Source: Herbiconiux gentiana
Lineage (GTDB): Bacteria; Actinomycetota; Actinomycetes; Actinomycetales; Microbacteriaceae
DNA: 64,000 nucleotides
Assembly (NCBI RefSeq): GCF_024978135.1
Contig: NZ_JANTEZ010000003.1
Location: 434,001-498,000 of the forward strand
Direction: 5' to 3'
Shown here: one piece after another, positions 30,773-39,153 of the stretch
How positions within the stretch are numbered: the stretch's first letter is position 1
Layout: each line of letters begins with the position of its first letter
Notes under the pieces: generated by a model
The model's input: the letters and a program-made list of their open reading frames with translations, nothing else
The model's database searches: none
What the model was told of the DNA's origin: nothing
Position numbers and translations under genes: made by a program

Positions 30773-31552
30773 GTGTCCAAGCGCATCGAAGTCAACGATC
30801 TCAACGTCTACTACAGCAGCTTCCTGGCCGTCGAGGGCGTCTCGCTCACGATCGAGCCCCGCACCGTCACCGCCTTCATCGGCCCGTCGGGCTGCGGCAA
30901 GTCCACCTTCCTGCGCACGCTGAACCGCATGCACGAGGTCATCCCCGGCGCCCACGTCGAGGGTGAGGTGCTGATCGACGGCAACAACCTCTACGGCCCC
31001 GGCGTCGACCCGGTGCTCGTGCGCCGTCAGGTGGGCATGGTGTTCCAGCGCCCGAACCCGTTCCCCACCATGTCGATCGGCGAGAACGTGCTGGCCGGCG
31101 TGAAGCTGAACAACAAGCGCATGTCGAAGAGCGACTCCGACGCGCTGATCGAGAAGTCGCTGCGCGGCGCCAACCTCTGGAACGAGGTCAAGGACCGCCT
31201 GAACGCCCCCGGCTCCGGCCTCTCGGGCGGTCAGCAGCAGCGCCTGTGCATCGCCCGCGCGATCGCCGTCTCCCCCGACGTCATCCTGATGGACGAGCCG
31301 TGCTCGGCCCTCGACCCCATCTCGACGCTCGCGATCGAAGACCTGATCGAGGAGCTCAAGTCGGAGTACACGGTCGTCATCGTGACCCACAACATGCAGC
31401 AGGCCTCGCGCGTCAGCGACCGCACCGCGTTCTTCAACATCGCGGGCACGGGCAAGCCCGGCAAGCTGATCGAGTACGCCGACACCACGACGATCTTCTC
31501 GAACCCGACCGTGAAGGACACCGAGGACTACGTGAGCGGTCGTTTCGGATGA
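30773..31552 (+). CDS. pstB: Phosphate ABC transporter ATPase PstB
   Basis: The 259-residue ATPase that powers phosphate import. Walker A is GPSGCGKST at 37-45, the signature LSGGQQQR, Walker [13 protein letters not shown], and the switch histidine in VTHNMQQA; the last two are typical of PstB rather than sugar ATPases. The GTG start is preceded by AAGGAA. A terminator-like hairpin follows 22 bases after the stop. Confidence 0.97.
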   Translation: MSKRIEVNDLNVYYSSFLAVEGVSLTIEPRTVTAFIGPSGCGKSTFLRTLNRMHEVIPGAHVEGEVLIDGNNLYGPGVDPVLVRRQVGMVFQRPNPFPTMSIGENVLAGVKLNNKRMSKSDSDALIEKSLRGANLWNEVKDRLNAPGSGLSGGQQQRLCIARAIAVSPDVILMDEPCSALDPISTLAIEDLIEELKSEYTVVIVTHNMQQASRVSDRTAFFNIAGTGKPGKLIEYADTTTIFSNPTVKDTEDYVSGRFG

Positions 31553-31573
31553 GCTGACGCTCCCCGCACACGA

Positions 31574-31610
31574 CGAAGCCCCCTCCCGATCGGATCGGAA
31601 GGGGGCTTCG
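31574..31610. terminator. Terminator between pstB and rskA (bidirectional)
   Basis: An 11-bp perfect stem CGAAGCCCCCT / AGGGGGCTTCG (31574-31584 with 31600-31610) closes a loop that holds a short inner palindrome. It separates two convergent operons. Confidence 0.8.
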
Positions 31611-31643
31611 GTCTGTGCGGGGCCGTGGCCCTGAGGTCGCCGG

Positions 31644-32549
31644 CTAGGCCGACTGCACCGCGAAGATGGGCTCGGTGGTGGGCTGCTGCGAGCCGCCCGC
31701 CGGCTCGACCGTGACGCCGACGACGTCGCCGGCGCTCATCGTGCCCTCGAGCACGTGCCACGACGTTCCGGCCGAGGCGGCGCTGAACGTGCCGGCCGCG
31801 ACGGGGCCCTTCGAGTCGATGTACCAGGCCTCGTAGACCTTGCCCTCGGGCAGCTCGGGCAGGCCCTCGGCGAGCACCGCCGAGCGGCCGAGCTCGTTCG
31901 ACCAGACGACGGTGGCGTTGCCGCCGCCGGCGACGGGAACCGAGGCGCGCTGCACGTCGGAGGCCGCCGTGATGCGGGCGAGCTCGCCGGCCGAGGAGTC
32001 GGCCACGTCGGAGGTGGAGGTGCCGTTGACCAGGGCGCTGCCGACGAAGCCGCCGCCGACGAACAGGGCGGCGGCAGCGGCGACCGCGGCCACGAGGGTG
32101 GTGGGCCGGGCGAACCAGCGCAGGCGGGCACGGTTCTCGGCGCCTCCGGCCGGGCGCGCCTCGACGGGGGCCGCTTGCCCCACGGCGGTCGGCAGGCCCT
32201 CGTCGGAGGGGGCGGCGGGGGTGATGTCGGGGAGGGCGGCACGCGCATCCGCCACCGTCTCGGCCTCGGCCGTGCGGGTGGGGAGCGCGGGAAGCTGGGG
32301 CGTGAGCAGCAGCTTCGCCATCAGCTCGCGCTTGAGCTCGGGCGAGGGCTCCACCGGGGTGACCGACAGCCCGATCAGGGCGGCGGTCTCCCGCAGCTCG
32401 TCGGTCTCCTCGCGCAGGGAGGCCGACGTGCGGACCGCCTGCTCGAACTCGGCGGTCTCGGCTGCGGAGAGGGCATCGAGAGCGTAGGCGCCGGTGGAGA
32501 CGCGGGGGTCGAAGCCCTCGCCGTTCGTGTCGTCGGTGCGGTCGGTCAT
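31644..32549 (-). CDS. rskA: Anti-sigma factor, RskA family
   Basis: A 301-residue membrane protein. The N-terminal anti-sigma domain (about 15-85, with AYALDALSAAETAEFE) binds SigK in the cytoplasm; a long Pro/Ala linker leads to one helix at about 150-172; the outside domain has the RskA fold with VVWSNELGRSAVLAEGLP and KVYEAWYIDSKGP. Regulated proteolysis is the known release route. The ATG overlaps the sigK stop by 4 bases, the classic pairing. Confidence 0.92.
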   Translation of the reverse strand: MTDRTDDTNGEGFDPRVSTGAYALDALSAAETAEFEQAVRTSASLREETDELRETAALIGLSVTPVEPSPELKRELMAKLLLTPQLPALPTRTAEAETVADARAALPDITPAAPSDEGLPTAVGQAAPVEARPAGGAENRARLRWFARPTTLVAAVAAAAALFVGGGFVGSALVNGTSTSDVADSSAGELARITAASDVQRASVPVAGGGNATVVWSNELGRSAVLAEGLPELPEGKVYEAWYIDSKGPVAAGTFSAASAGTSWHVLEGTMSAGDVVGVTVEPAGGSQQPTTEPIFAVQSA

Positions 32550-33151
32550 GATGTCACCCCCAGGGCGTCTCGAAGTCGGATCATTCCATCGCGCAATCGT
32601 GTCTTGACCGTGCCCACGGGCACGGAGAGCAGGGCGGCGACCTCGGTGTGGCTGTAGCCGCCGTAGTAGGCGAGCGAGATGGCCTCGCGCTGGAGGGCGG
32701 TGAGCTGTGTCATGGCCCGCTTCACCCTCTCGTGCTCGATGCGGATCTCGACGGTCTCGCTGACGCTGTCGTAATCCGCCTCGATGTCGCGGAGGCCGAT
32801 TTTCTCGTCGCGGTCATGACTGGACTGCGACGAGCGCACCCGGTCGACCGCGCGGCGGTGGGCCATCGTGAGGATCCACGCCATGGCGCTGCCGCGTGCC
32901 TGCTCGAAGCGCGACGCCGTGCGCCAGACCTCGAGCAGCACCTCCTGAGTGACCTCCTCGGATTGCGAGTGGTCGATCAGGACGCGCCTGACGAGACCGA
33001 GCACCCGGGCCGCCACGCGGTCGTAGAGCTCGGAGAACGACTGGGCGTCGCCCTGGGCCACCTGCAGCAGCAGGCTCTCGAGGGTCGCCGCGGAGTCGAC
33101 GCCCTCGGCGTCGTCGCGCTGCCCTCTGTCGGTCGTCACGAGTTCAAGCAT
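32546..33151 (-). CDS. sigK: ECF sigma factor SigK
   Basis: A 201-residue extracytoplasmic-function sigma factor. Region 2 (about 38-105) includes FSELYDRVAARVLGLVRRVL and MAWILTMAHRRAVDRVR; region 4 (about 140-195) has the helix-turn-helix YGGYSHTEVAALLSVPVGTVKTRLRDG split over two helices. It is held inactive by the RskA protein encoded next to it. The targets in this organism are unknown; mycobacterial SigK controls secreted antigens. The gap of 240 bases upstream (33152-33391) probably holds its promoter but I saw no convincing ECF motif. Confidence 0.92.
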   Translation of the reverse strand: MLELVTTDRGQRDDAEGVDSAATLESLLLQVAQGDAQSFSELYDRVAARVLGLVRRVLIDHSQSEEVTQEVLLEVWRTASRFEQARGSAMAWILTMAHRRAVDRVRSSQSSHDRDEKIGLRDIEADYDSVSETVEIRIEHERVKRAMTQLTALQREAISLAYYGGYSHTEVAALLSVPVGTVKTRLRDGMIRLRDALGVTS

Positions 33152-33391
33152 GACAGGTCACGCTCTCTTCCGTGTCGATGGCGCCTCGTCTGGTCACGAT
33201 CGTTATTCGGAACCGTGCGGGCCGTGGATTGCCCTTCGGCCTCACGGATTCGGAGGAGATCGGCAGGCGGGGGCGCCGACACCGGGTGGAGAGGTGCCGG
33301 GCCGCAGAAACGCCTCTCGGCGGAAGGCCGCTCGTAGCGGCGAATTTTGGAGCCCGGGGTTACTGCGGCCCGACAGCTCCATTTTACAACG

Positions 33392-34021
33392 TCAGTCGAG
33401 CCCGTCGTGCCGCCAGAGCGAGGCCGACTCGGCCAGATCGTCACCGATCGTCTCGAACCGCAAGGCCCTGGTGGTGAGCGTCGTCGCGGTCTCGGGCGCC
33501 CCGATCTCGGCGTCGTCGGCGATGCTCACGCAGCCCTGCGCCATGATGCGGCAGAACGCGGCCGCCCGATCCAGCGCCGCCGCGAAGTCACCCGTGAACA
33601 GTCCGCGCAAGATGCGGTCGGCCAGCTCGGTGATCTCCTTCGGCCCGGTCGGCGACTCGGCGCCGGCGACCACCGGGTCGATGCCCTGCGTCATCGTGGT
33701 GCCGCGCTCGAAGAAGTAGCTGGCGAGCTCCGGGTCCTGCCTGATCAGCACCCGCAGCAGGTAGATACGCCAGAGGCTCCCGGGCAGAGAATGAGCGGAT
33801 GCTCGCGCCCACAGCTCGGCGATCGCATCGATCCCGTGGTCGTCGGTGAACGCCAGCAGCCGCTCGATCACCTCGGGCTGCGGGTCGTCGCGCACCCGGC
33901 TCAGCAGCGCGCCGGCGGTCTCATGCGCGACCCGGTTCACTGTGGCGGGGTCGTCGCCGCCCTGGAAGGCCTCGAAGGCGGAGCTGGTGAAGAGCACGGG
34001 GCGGTGGAAGTCGTCTGCCAT
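33392..34021 (-). CDS. Conserved actinobacterial hypothetical protein
   Basis: A 209-residue soluble, mostly helical protein starting MADDFHRPVLFTSSAF. I know close relatives from Microbacteriaceae and related genomes, often with misleading automatic names, but no function. The middle segment ELWARASAHSLPGSLWRIYLLR and following RQDPE form a helical repeat-like block. The ATG at 34021 is supported by the well-conserved start; a longer reading runs into the tRNA-Lys gene. There is no membrane helix or known motif. Confidence 0.75.
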   Translation of the reverse strand: MADDFHRPVLFTSSAFEAFQGGDDPATVNRVAHETAGALLSRVRDDPQPEVIERLLAFTDDHGIDAIAELWARASAHSLPGSLWRIYLLRVLIRQDPELASYFFERGTTMTQGIDPVVAGAESPTGPKEITELADRILRGLFTGDFAAALDRAAAFCRIMAQGCVSIADDAEIGAPETATTLTTRALRFETIGDDLAESASLWRHDGLD

Positions 34022-34135
34022 ACGGTGATGTCCTGCCGGTCGGCGGTTAGCGGTCGCAGTTTCCAACGCTAGCCACCCTCCCCGCCTTCCCGCACCGCCC
34101 GAAGCCCCAGCATTTCGCGCTACCCTTGAGCCCGA

Positions 34136-34208
34136 GGGCCTGTAGCTCAGTTGGCAGAGCATCGGACTTTTAATCCGCGGGTCGAGGGTTCGAGCCCCTC
34201 CGGGCCCA
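34136..34208 (+). tRNA. tRNA-Lys (anticodon TTT)
   Basis: The acceptor stem GGGCCTG pairs with CGGGCCC (one G-T pair), the D-arm is AGCTC...GAGC, the anticodon loop is CTTTTAA, and the T-loop is TTCGAGC. The anticodon TTT reads lysine. The discriminator A at 34208 is followed by CCC, so CCA is not encoded. Confidence 0.96.
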
Positions 34209-34233
34209 CCCTCCCGTGCAATGCTGCTTCTAC

Positions 34234-35535
34234 TCAGAGCAGGGTGCCGATGCCCAGCTGCTCGGCGGCCTGGCGGGCCCGCACGGGCATCCATTCGACG
34301 GCCCGGGCGACGATGTCGGTCTGCAGCCGCGGCGGCATCGTCGAGGCGACCTCGGCCATGACGTCGGAGATGTCGATCAGCTGCGCGGCGACGAGCGCGA
34401 GCAGCTCGTCTCCCGGCAGACCGCAGCGACGGGCCACGACGCCGAGTTCGAAGCGCGCCACGTCACGGGCGAGGTAGCTCGCCCCGTAGCGCACGGCCAG
34501 GTTGCGATCGCCCGCTCGATCGAGCAGGGATGGGAGGTCGAGCAGGCGATCCGGTCCGAGGTAGGGGATCACCGACGAGGCGTCGTAGAGGGGCGTCAAC
34601 CGCGCGCCGTCGGGCTCGATGAAGATCGAGAAGTTCTTGGCGTGGGCGTCGGTCGACAGCACGATCCACGAGAAGAACAGCATCGTGGCATAGCGACGGC
34701 GGGAGTCCCGATCGGCCTGGGCGGCCAACAGCCCCGCGATGTCGTCGATCCCCGGCCCGCCGTGCTTCTCGAACTTGAGCAGTCTCGGACGGCCGAGCGC
34801 CTGGAGCAGGTCCTCCTGATGCAGCCGGACGGTCGACGGGCCCTCGGTGCGGCGGTCGAATCGCTCGACGACCAGGGAGTGCTGCTCGTCGTGGTCGAAC
34901 AGCTCGACGCGGGCGGTCGGGATGCCGAGCAGATAGGCGGTCCGCATGACCAGGTACTCGATCAGCTCGCCGTCCCTCACGCCCGTGACCTGCGGTTTGA
35001 ACAGGTGCGTCGACGCGTCCGACCCCGTCGTCTCGAACCAGCGGTCGTCGTGACGCGCCAATGAGAACTTCGACTGGGCTCCGCCGAGCGAGAACTGGCC
35101 TGCGACGTCGACGAGCTCGTCGTGCCACGCCGCATCGTCCTCGCGAATGACCCGGATCCGGTCTGCGACGTCATCGGAGCTCATCGGCCGCCGGCCCCCG
35201 ACAGCAGGCGATCCTTCCGGCCGGAAGGAGGCGGCGCCGGCCACGTCCTGCCCGTACTCGCGGAGCAGGAAGAACGGCTCGACGGTGTCGAGACCGGCAT
35301 CGGTCGCCCAGCGCTGACGCACCTCCGGGTCGTCCGGGAGGAGGTTGTCGAGGTAATCCGCCACCGTGCGTCCGCGATGGCGGCGGCTGCCGAGCGGCAG
35401 CGACAGCGATAGCGGCACCGCGTTCTCGGCGTCGGTCCACTCGGGCCGGTACTCGAGGGTGTAATCCTCCACGCCGTCTCGCCTCAGCTGCGCGATGGGA
35501 TGCTCGGAGAGCAGGACGTCGAGGGTCTCAGTCAT
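34234..35535 (-). CDS. hipA: HipA-family serine/threonine kinase toxin
   Basis: A 433-residue toxin of a type II toxin-antitoxin pair. The N-terminal subdomain (about 1-100) is followed by the kinase core: GGAQSKFSL nucleotide loop, STDAHAKNFSIF catalytic loop with Asp and Asn, and LTPLYDASS in the DFG position. HipA kinases in other bacteria phosphorylate aminoacyl-tRNA synthetases and induce dormancy. The ATG at 35535 has GGAG seven bases upstream; the ATG at 35547 is an alternative. The start lies within the hipB end, so translation is coupled. The stop is 26 bases from tRNA-Lys. Confidence 0.92.
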   Translation of the reverse strand: MTETLDVLLSEHPIAQLRRDGVEDYTLEYRPEWTDAENAVPLSLSLPLGSRRHRGRTVADYLDNLLPDDPEVRQRWATDAGLDTVEPFFLLREYGQDVAGAASFRPEGSPAVGGRRPMSSDDVADRIRVIREDDAAWHDELVDVAGQFSLGGAQSKFSLARHDDRWFETTGSDASTHLFKPQVTGVRDGELIEYLVMRTAYLLGIPTARVELFDHDEQHSLVVERFDRRTEGPSTVRLHQEDLLQALGRPRLLKFEKHGGPGIDDIAGLLAAQADRDSRRRYATMLFFSWIVLSTDAHAKNFSIFIEPDGARLTPLYDASSVIPYLGPDRLLDLPSLLDRAGDRNLAVRYGASYLARDVARFELGVVARRCGLPGDELLALVAAQLIDISDVMAEVASTMPPRLQTDIVARAVEWMPVRARQAAEQLGIGTLL

Positions 35536-35938
35536 CGTCCGCTCCATGGGCGCCGTGGGTCGCCGGCGGCAGCTGGGCGATCTTCTCGCGCAGCGACCGC
35601 AGCAGCTTGTCGTCGCCGATGCCACGGACCTGATCCGCCGAGCGCTGGAGCAGGCCGTCGTCGACCTGCGGGAGGGTGATCGACCCGACGACGTGGTCGT
35701 CGGCGCGGGTGCGCGCCGCGGCCGGCGAAGGCGGTGCCGCGACGCGGACGGAGAGACCGAGTTCGCGGAGCACCGCGAACACCTTCGACAGGGAGACCTC
35801 GGTGTTGCCCCGTTCGAATCGGACCAGCCACTGCCGGGTGACCTCCGCCCGCTCGGCGAGCTCGTTCTGCGACAGCGCCAGCTCGCGTCGACGCTGGCGG
35901 ACGACGCCGCCCAGCTCATCGGTCGATCTGATCCGCAC
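35528..35938 (-). CDS. hipB: HipB-like antitoxin, XRE-type DNA-binding protein
   Basis: A 136-residue protein with an N-terminal XRE helix-turn-helix (about 8-62; LSQNELAERAEVTRQWLVRFERG) and a C-terminal part of about 70 residues ending in an acidic tail that may bind HipA. The GTG at 35938 follows AGGAGG after four bases; a longer reading starting at 35983 is possible but lacks such a site. HipB homologues repress their own operon; repeated sequences upstream are listed as the candidate operator. Confidence 0.85.
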   Translation of the reverse strand: MRIRSTDELGGVVRQRRRELALSQNELAERAEVTRQWLVRFERGNTEVSLSKVFAVLRELGLSVRVAAPPSPAAARTRADDHVVGSITLPQVDDGLLQRSADQVRGIGDDKLLRSLREKIAQLPPATHGAHGADDD

Positions 35939-35976
35939 GCGACCTCCTTCTGTAACACCAATGCGACTTCTGCGAA

Positions 35977-36021
35977 ATGTCACACTGATCGTACATCATG
36001 GAGATGTCATGCGGATCGTAC
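35977..36021. promoter_or_regulatory. Pair of direct repeats upstream of hipBA (candidate HipB operator)
   Basis: Two 18-base units, ATGTCAcactGATCGTAC (35977-35994) and ATGTCAtgcgGATCGTAC (36004-36021), match at 14 positions with starts 27 bases apart. Read on the minus strand each contains TACGAT, a possible -10. They lie 39 bases before hipB and also 52 bases before the divergent M50 gene, so they could govern both. Confidence 0.6.
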
Positions 36022-36072
36022 TTTTCAGATGCGACCAGGGGCGGGTTCAGGGGGGCGGGGTAGCGTTCGGGG

Positions 36073-36783
36073 GTGGGCGCGGTATGGGAGGTGCTGGTGG
36101 CGCGGGCCGGTGCGCCGTCGGGGGTGGGGGTGGTCGGCGCCGTGGGGGTGGCGTTGGTGGTCGTGGGGGTCGGGCCCGTGTGGCGGGTGGCGCGGTTCGT
36201 CGTGACGTTGGCGCACGAGGGCGGGCATGCCCTGGCGGCGGTGCTGACGGGGCGGCGGCTGGCGGGCATCCGGGTGCATTCGGACACGAGTGGGCTGACC
36301 GTGTCGCGCGGGCGACCCCGGGGGCCCGGGATGGTGCTGACGGCCGCCGCCGGTTACCCCGCGCCGGGGCTGCTGGGGCTGGCCGGGGTGTGGCTGACGG
36401 TCGAGGGGCAGGCGGTCGCCGTGGCGGCCGGGCTCGGGGCGCTGCTGCTCGCGGCGCTCGTGCTCGTGCTCGTGCGGAACGTCGTCGGCGCGATCGTGGT
36501 GCTCGGCACCGCGGCCGGGCTGGTGGGCGGGTTGCTGCTGCTGCCGAGCGGCGTGGGGTCGGCGCTGCCGCTCGTGCTGTGCCTGGTGCTCGTGGCGGGG
36601 GCCGTGCGGTCGACGGTCGAGCTGGGGCGTTCGAGGCGGCGGGGCCGGGGCACGTCCGACGCGGATGCTCTGGCCCGCCTCACCCACGTGCCCGCCGCCC
36701 TGTGGGTGGCCGCCTTCGTGGGGGTCACGGGTGGGGCGGCGGTCGCGACGGCTTTAGTGCTCGGGCTGGCCGAGCTCCCGTGA
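36073..36783 (+). CDS. M50-family membrane metalloprotease
   Basis: A 236-residue membrane protein with about six helices. The zinc motif HEGGH (in TLAHEGGHALAAV, about residues 49-53) matches the M50B/SpoIVFB-like HExxH. A later GxxxPGLxGL segment would fit the second metal ligand region, though I do not see the usual Asp clearly. It starts with GTG. Codon use is odd: many GGG and GTG codons compared with the GGC and GTC of neighbours. Its last 30 bases overlap the convergent DUF4436 gene. Confidence 0.75.
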   Translation: MGAVWEVLVARAGAPSGVGVVGAVGVALVVVGVGPVWRVARFVVTLAHEGGHALAAVLTGRRLAGIRVHSDTSGLTVSRGRPRGPGMVLTAAAGYPAPGLLGLAGVWLTVEGQAVAVAAGLGALLLAALVLVLVRNVVGAIVVLGTAAGLVGGLLLLPSGVGSALPLVLCLVLVAGAVRSTVELGRSRRRGRGTSDADALARLTHVPAALWVAAFVGVTGGAAVATALVLGLAELP

Positions 36784-37686
36784 CTTCGGTGTCGCCCGGG
36801 TGCCCCAGCGGTTCCAGGCGAGGATGTAGATCGTGAGGCCCGTGACGAGGCCGACGATCACCCACAGCACGACGAGGTAGTCGATCCACGAGCCGACCGG
36901 CGGCGAACCGGGCAGGAAGTTGCGGAGCGGGATCGTGGCGAAGATCATCGCTCCGATCCAGCTGGTGAGGGTCGCCTCGACCTTGCGCCGGCCGGTGTAG
37001 GCGCTGATCGCCACGAAGAGCACGAGCACCGGCACGACCGCCATCAGGCCGAGCAGCACGATGCCGAAGGCCACGGTGCTGGCGGAGCGGGTGGCGGTGA
37101 TGACGACGGACGGCAGGGGGATCTCCCCGCTCTCGACGGTCACCCTGTTGCCGGTAACGTCGAGGCGCTCGATGTCGAGCTGCCAGCCGGGCACCGAGTC
37201 GTGCAGACAGACGACGGTGGGGACCGCCACGCGGTCGGCGCCTTCGCCCGTGAACGCGAAGGTGGTGAGCTCCGAACGGTAGCTGTCGAAGGGCCACTCC
37301 TCCACCACGCCCTCGGCGTAGTCCGACTGCAGCGAGCTCGCCAGCGCCTCGCCTTCGGCGAACGACTGCACGCGCGTGCCGTCGACCGGGAAGGTCAGCA
37401 GGCTGATGCGGTGCTTGGGCGTGTAGTTGTCGTCGGACATCAGGCTCTTGGCGGGCTCCAGCGACACCTGGAACTCCAGCCGCTGCGCCGCCGCCTGAAC
37501 GGCCGCCGGCTGCAGCAGCACGGTCACCCCGTCGTCGCCCTCGATCACCGTCTCGCACCCGTTGCTCGACGACCGCAGCCCGCTCGCGTACAGCAGCACG
37601 ACGACGGCGTAGACCACGACGGCGACGACCGCGACGAGCACCGTCAGCCATCTCCGGCGCCTGGGCCGGGGGCTGAGCTCAGTCAT
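36754..37686 (-). CDS. DUF4436 family membrane protein
   Basis: A 310-residue protein with one N-terminal helix (about 13-35), a large external domain (about 40-195) with two cysteines that could pair, and three C-terminal helices. The family mark PLRNFLPGSPPVGSWIDY is near residue 265. The family is widespread in actinobacteria and has no known function. The predicted ends overlap the M50 gene tail by 30 bases. Confidence 0.85.
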   Translation of the reverse strand: MTELSPRPRRRRWLTVLVAVVAVVVYAVVVLLYASGLRSSSNGCETVIEGDDGVTVLLQPAAVQAAAQRLEFQVSLEPAKSLMSDDNYTPKHRISLLTFPVDGTRVQSFAEGEALASSLQSDYAEGVVEEWPFDSYRSELTTFAFTGEGADRVAVPTVVCLHDSVPGWQLDIERLDVTGNRVTVESGEIPLPSVVITATRSASTVAFGIVLLGLMAVVPVLVLFVAISAYTGRRKVEATLTSWIGAMIFATIPLRNFLPGSPPVGSWIDYLVVLWVIVGLVTGLTIYILAWNRWGTRATPKSRELGQPEH

Positions 37687-37713
37687 AGGCCGAGCATAGC
37701 GATCAGCGAGCGC

Positions 37714-38025
37714 TCAGCTCTCGCCGTCGGGCAGCGGTTCCGGCATGATCCGCAGATCGCCGCGATTGGCCGCCTGCACCATCTGCTCGATCCACGCGCG
37801 GTTGATGGCGGCGTGCCGGCTGCCGTAGAAGCGGAACCGCAGCGGGATGGACGGATGCACCCACAGCGTCTCGCGTCCGCTACCCTGTCCGGGCTCCAGC
37901 GTCCACGACAGCGAGAAGGCCTCGTGGTTGCGCATCTTGGTCAGGATGACCAGGCGCAGGTGGGCGAGCAGGCGGTCGTCCAGCTCGATCTCCGCCGACA
38001 TCGGCCCATAGATCAACAGGCCCAA
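37714..38025 (-). CDS. Small Microbacteriaceae protein (DUF7882-like)
   Basis: A 103-residue soluble protein with the pattern MGLLIYGP...ELDDRLLAHLRLVILTKMRNHEAF...SLSW...WVHPSIPLRFRFYGSR...AINRAWIE. I know this family from Microbacteriaceae, where automatic pipelines often call it ATP-dependent DNA ligase; nothing in the sequence supports a ligase (no KxDG). The function is unknown. Multiple copies per genome are common. The 114-base stretch upstream (38026-38139) is AT-richer and holds only its presumed promoter. Confidence 0.75.
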   Translation of the reverse strand: MGLLIYGPMSAEIELDDRLLAHLRLVILTKMRNHEAFSLSWTLEPGQGSGRETLWVHPSIPLRFRFYGSRHAAINRAWIEQMVQAANRGDLRIMPEPLPDGES

Positions 38026-38139
38026 GCCACACTCCCGAAAACGTCACCGGAGCCCCAGCCGCACTCCTGAAATCGAGCCTAACGGCGCGAGAAATCCTCC
38101 CCAAAAAATCTGGCCGGGGCTTGACAACGCCCGTGATCG

Positions 38140-39069
38140 TCAGGCGCTGGCGACGAAGCGGATGCCCCAGGCGAGCTCCCACCGCTCCCCCGGCGCGAGC
38201 CAGCGAAGGCCCGCCCCGCTGTTGAGTGCGTCGGCCGGCGCGGTCATCGGCTCGATCGCCACGGCCCGCCGCGGCCCGTCGATCGACGCGAAGGCCGGAG
38301 GCGTGAACACCTGCGCGTAGCCGAACTCCGCGTCGGCCCAGAGCTCGACCGCACGGCCGTCGGGGGCCTCGACCCGATGGCGGCTGCGGCCATTCGTCAC
38401 CCGCACCGAGCCGTAGCCCTGGTCGATGGTGAGGTCGCCGATGCGCCGGCCGCCCGACAGGTCGAACTCGGTGCCGGCGACGGGCTCCTCCGTCACCGGG
38501 ATCTGCTTCTCGTCGGTGACGAAGCGGGTGGCCGCGTCGACCGTGAGGGTCAGCTCCTCGACGGGCACGTCGCCGACCCTGAGATACGGATGCGCGCCCA
38601 CCGCCACGGGCGCCGCCGCGGTGCCGGCGTTCGAGAGAGTGTGCGTCACGGTCATCCCGTCGGCCGTGAGCCGGTGCTCGACCGTGGTGTCGACGAGGAA
38701 CGGATACCCGTGCTGCGGGTGCACGGTGGCCGCCTGCCGCACGCGGTGCCCCTCCTGCTCGAGCACGCGGTAGGCGGTGTTGCGCAGCAGCCCGTGGATG
38801 GCGTTGCCCGCCTTCGGCTCCGTCAGGTCGAGCTGCTGCGGCTCGCCGTCGAGCGTCCACCGCCCGTCCCTGACCCGGTTCGGCCACGGCACGAGCACGA
38901 TGCCGGCCCCGCCCGGCGGGATGGCCGACTCGGCGAAGGGCTCCACGAGATCGACCCCGTCGATCGAGAGCGAGCGGATGCCCGCCGCCACCTCGGTGAC
39001 GACGGCCGACACCCGGCGCCCCTCGGCCGCGAGCTCGAGGCGGTACTGGTCTCCGGTGGGTGCGCGCAT
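38140..39069 (-). CDS. Aldose 1-epimerase (galactose mutarotase-like)
   Basis: A 309-residue beta-supersandwich protein that interconverts alpha and beta sugars. Family marks are LVPWPNRVRDGRW near residue 60, NAIHGLLRN with the catalytic-region His near 95, AVGAHPYL with the second His near 175, and a late Glu in VAIEPMTAPADALN. The substrate is not clear; hexoses such as galactose or glucose are usual. It is not part of the fucose island but could feed it. Confidence 0.9.
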   Translation of the reverse strand: MRAPTGDQYRLELAAEGRRVSAVVTEVAAGIRSLSIDGVDLVEPFAESAIPPGGAGIVLVPWPNRVRDGRWTLDGEPQQLDLTEPKAGNAIHGLLRNTAYRVLEQEGHRVRQAATVHPQHGYPFLVDTTVEHRLTADGMTVTHTLSNAGTAAAPVAVGAHPYLRVGDVPVEELTLTVDAATRFVTDEKQIPVTEEPVAGTEFDLSGGRRIGDLTIDQGYGSVRVTNGRSRHRVEAPDGRAVELWADAEFGYAQVFTPPAFASIDGPRRAVAIEPMTAPADALNSGAGLRWLAPGERWELAWGIRFVASA

Positions 39070-39153
39070 GGCTCCACCCTAGGACGGCGGCGGACGCCGG
39101 TCGACGGGTGCCAGCAGAGGTGCGCCGCCGACGGGCGAACCCCGTCGGGTGGC

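Noticed and set aside
33152-33391. A coding frame in the 240-base gap upstream of sigK
   Set aside because: Available frames give Arg-rich translations with no start signal; the stretch is more likely the sigK promoter region. An imperfect inverted repeat near 33351-33391 was too loose to call.
37714-38025. ATP-dependent DNA ligase
   Set aside because: Pipelines name this family so, but at 103 residues there is no nucleotidyltransferase motif; the name is not supported.
38100-38135. Terminator behind the aldose epimerase gene (GGGC/GCCC stem and a T run on the minus strand)
   Set aside because: The stem is only 4 bp and the T run is 8 bases away, too weak to call.
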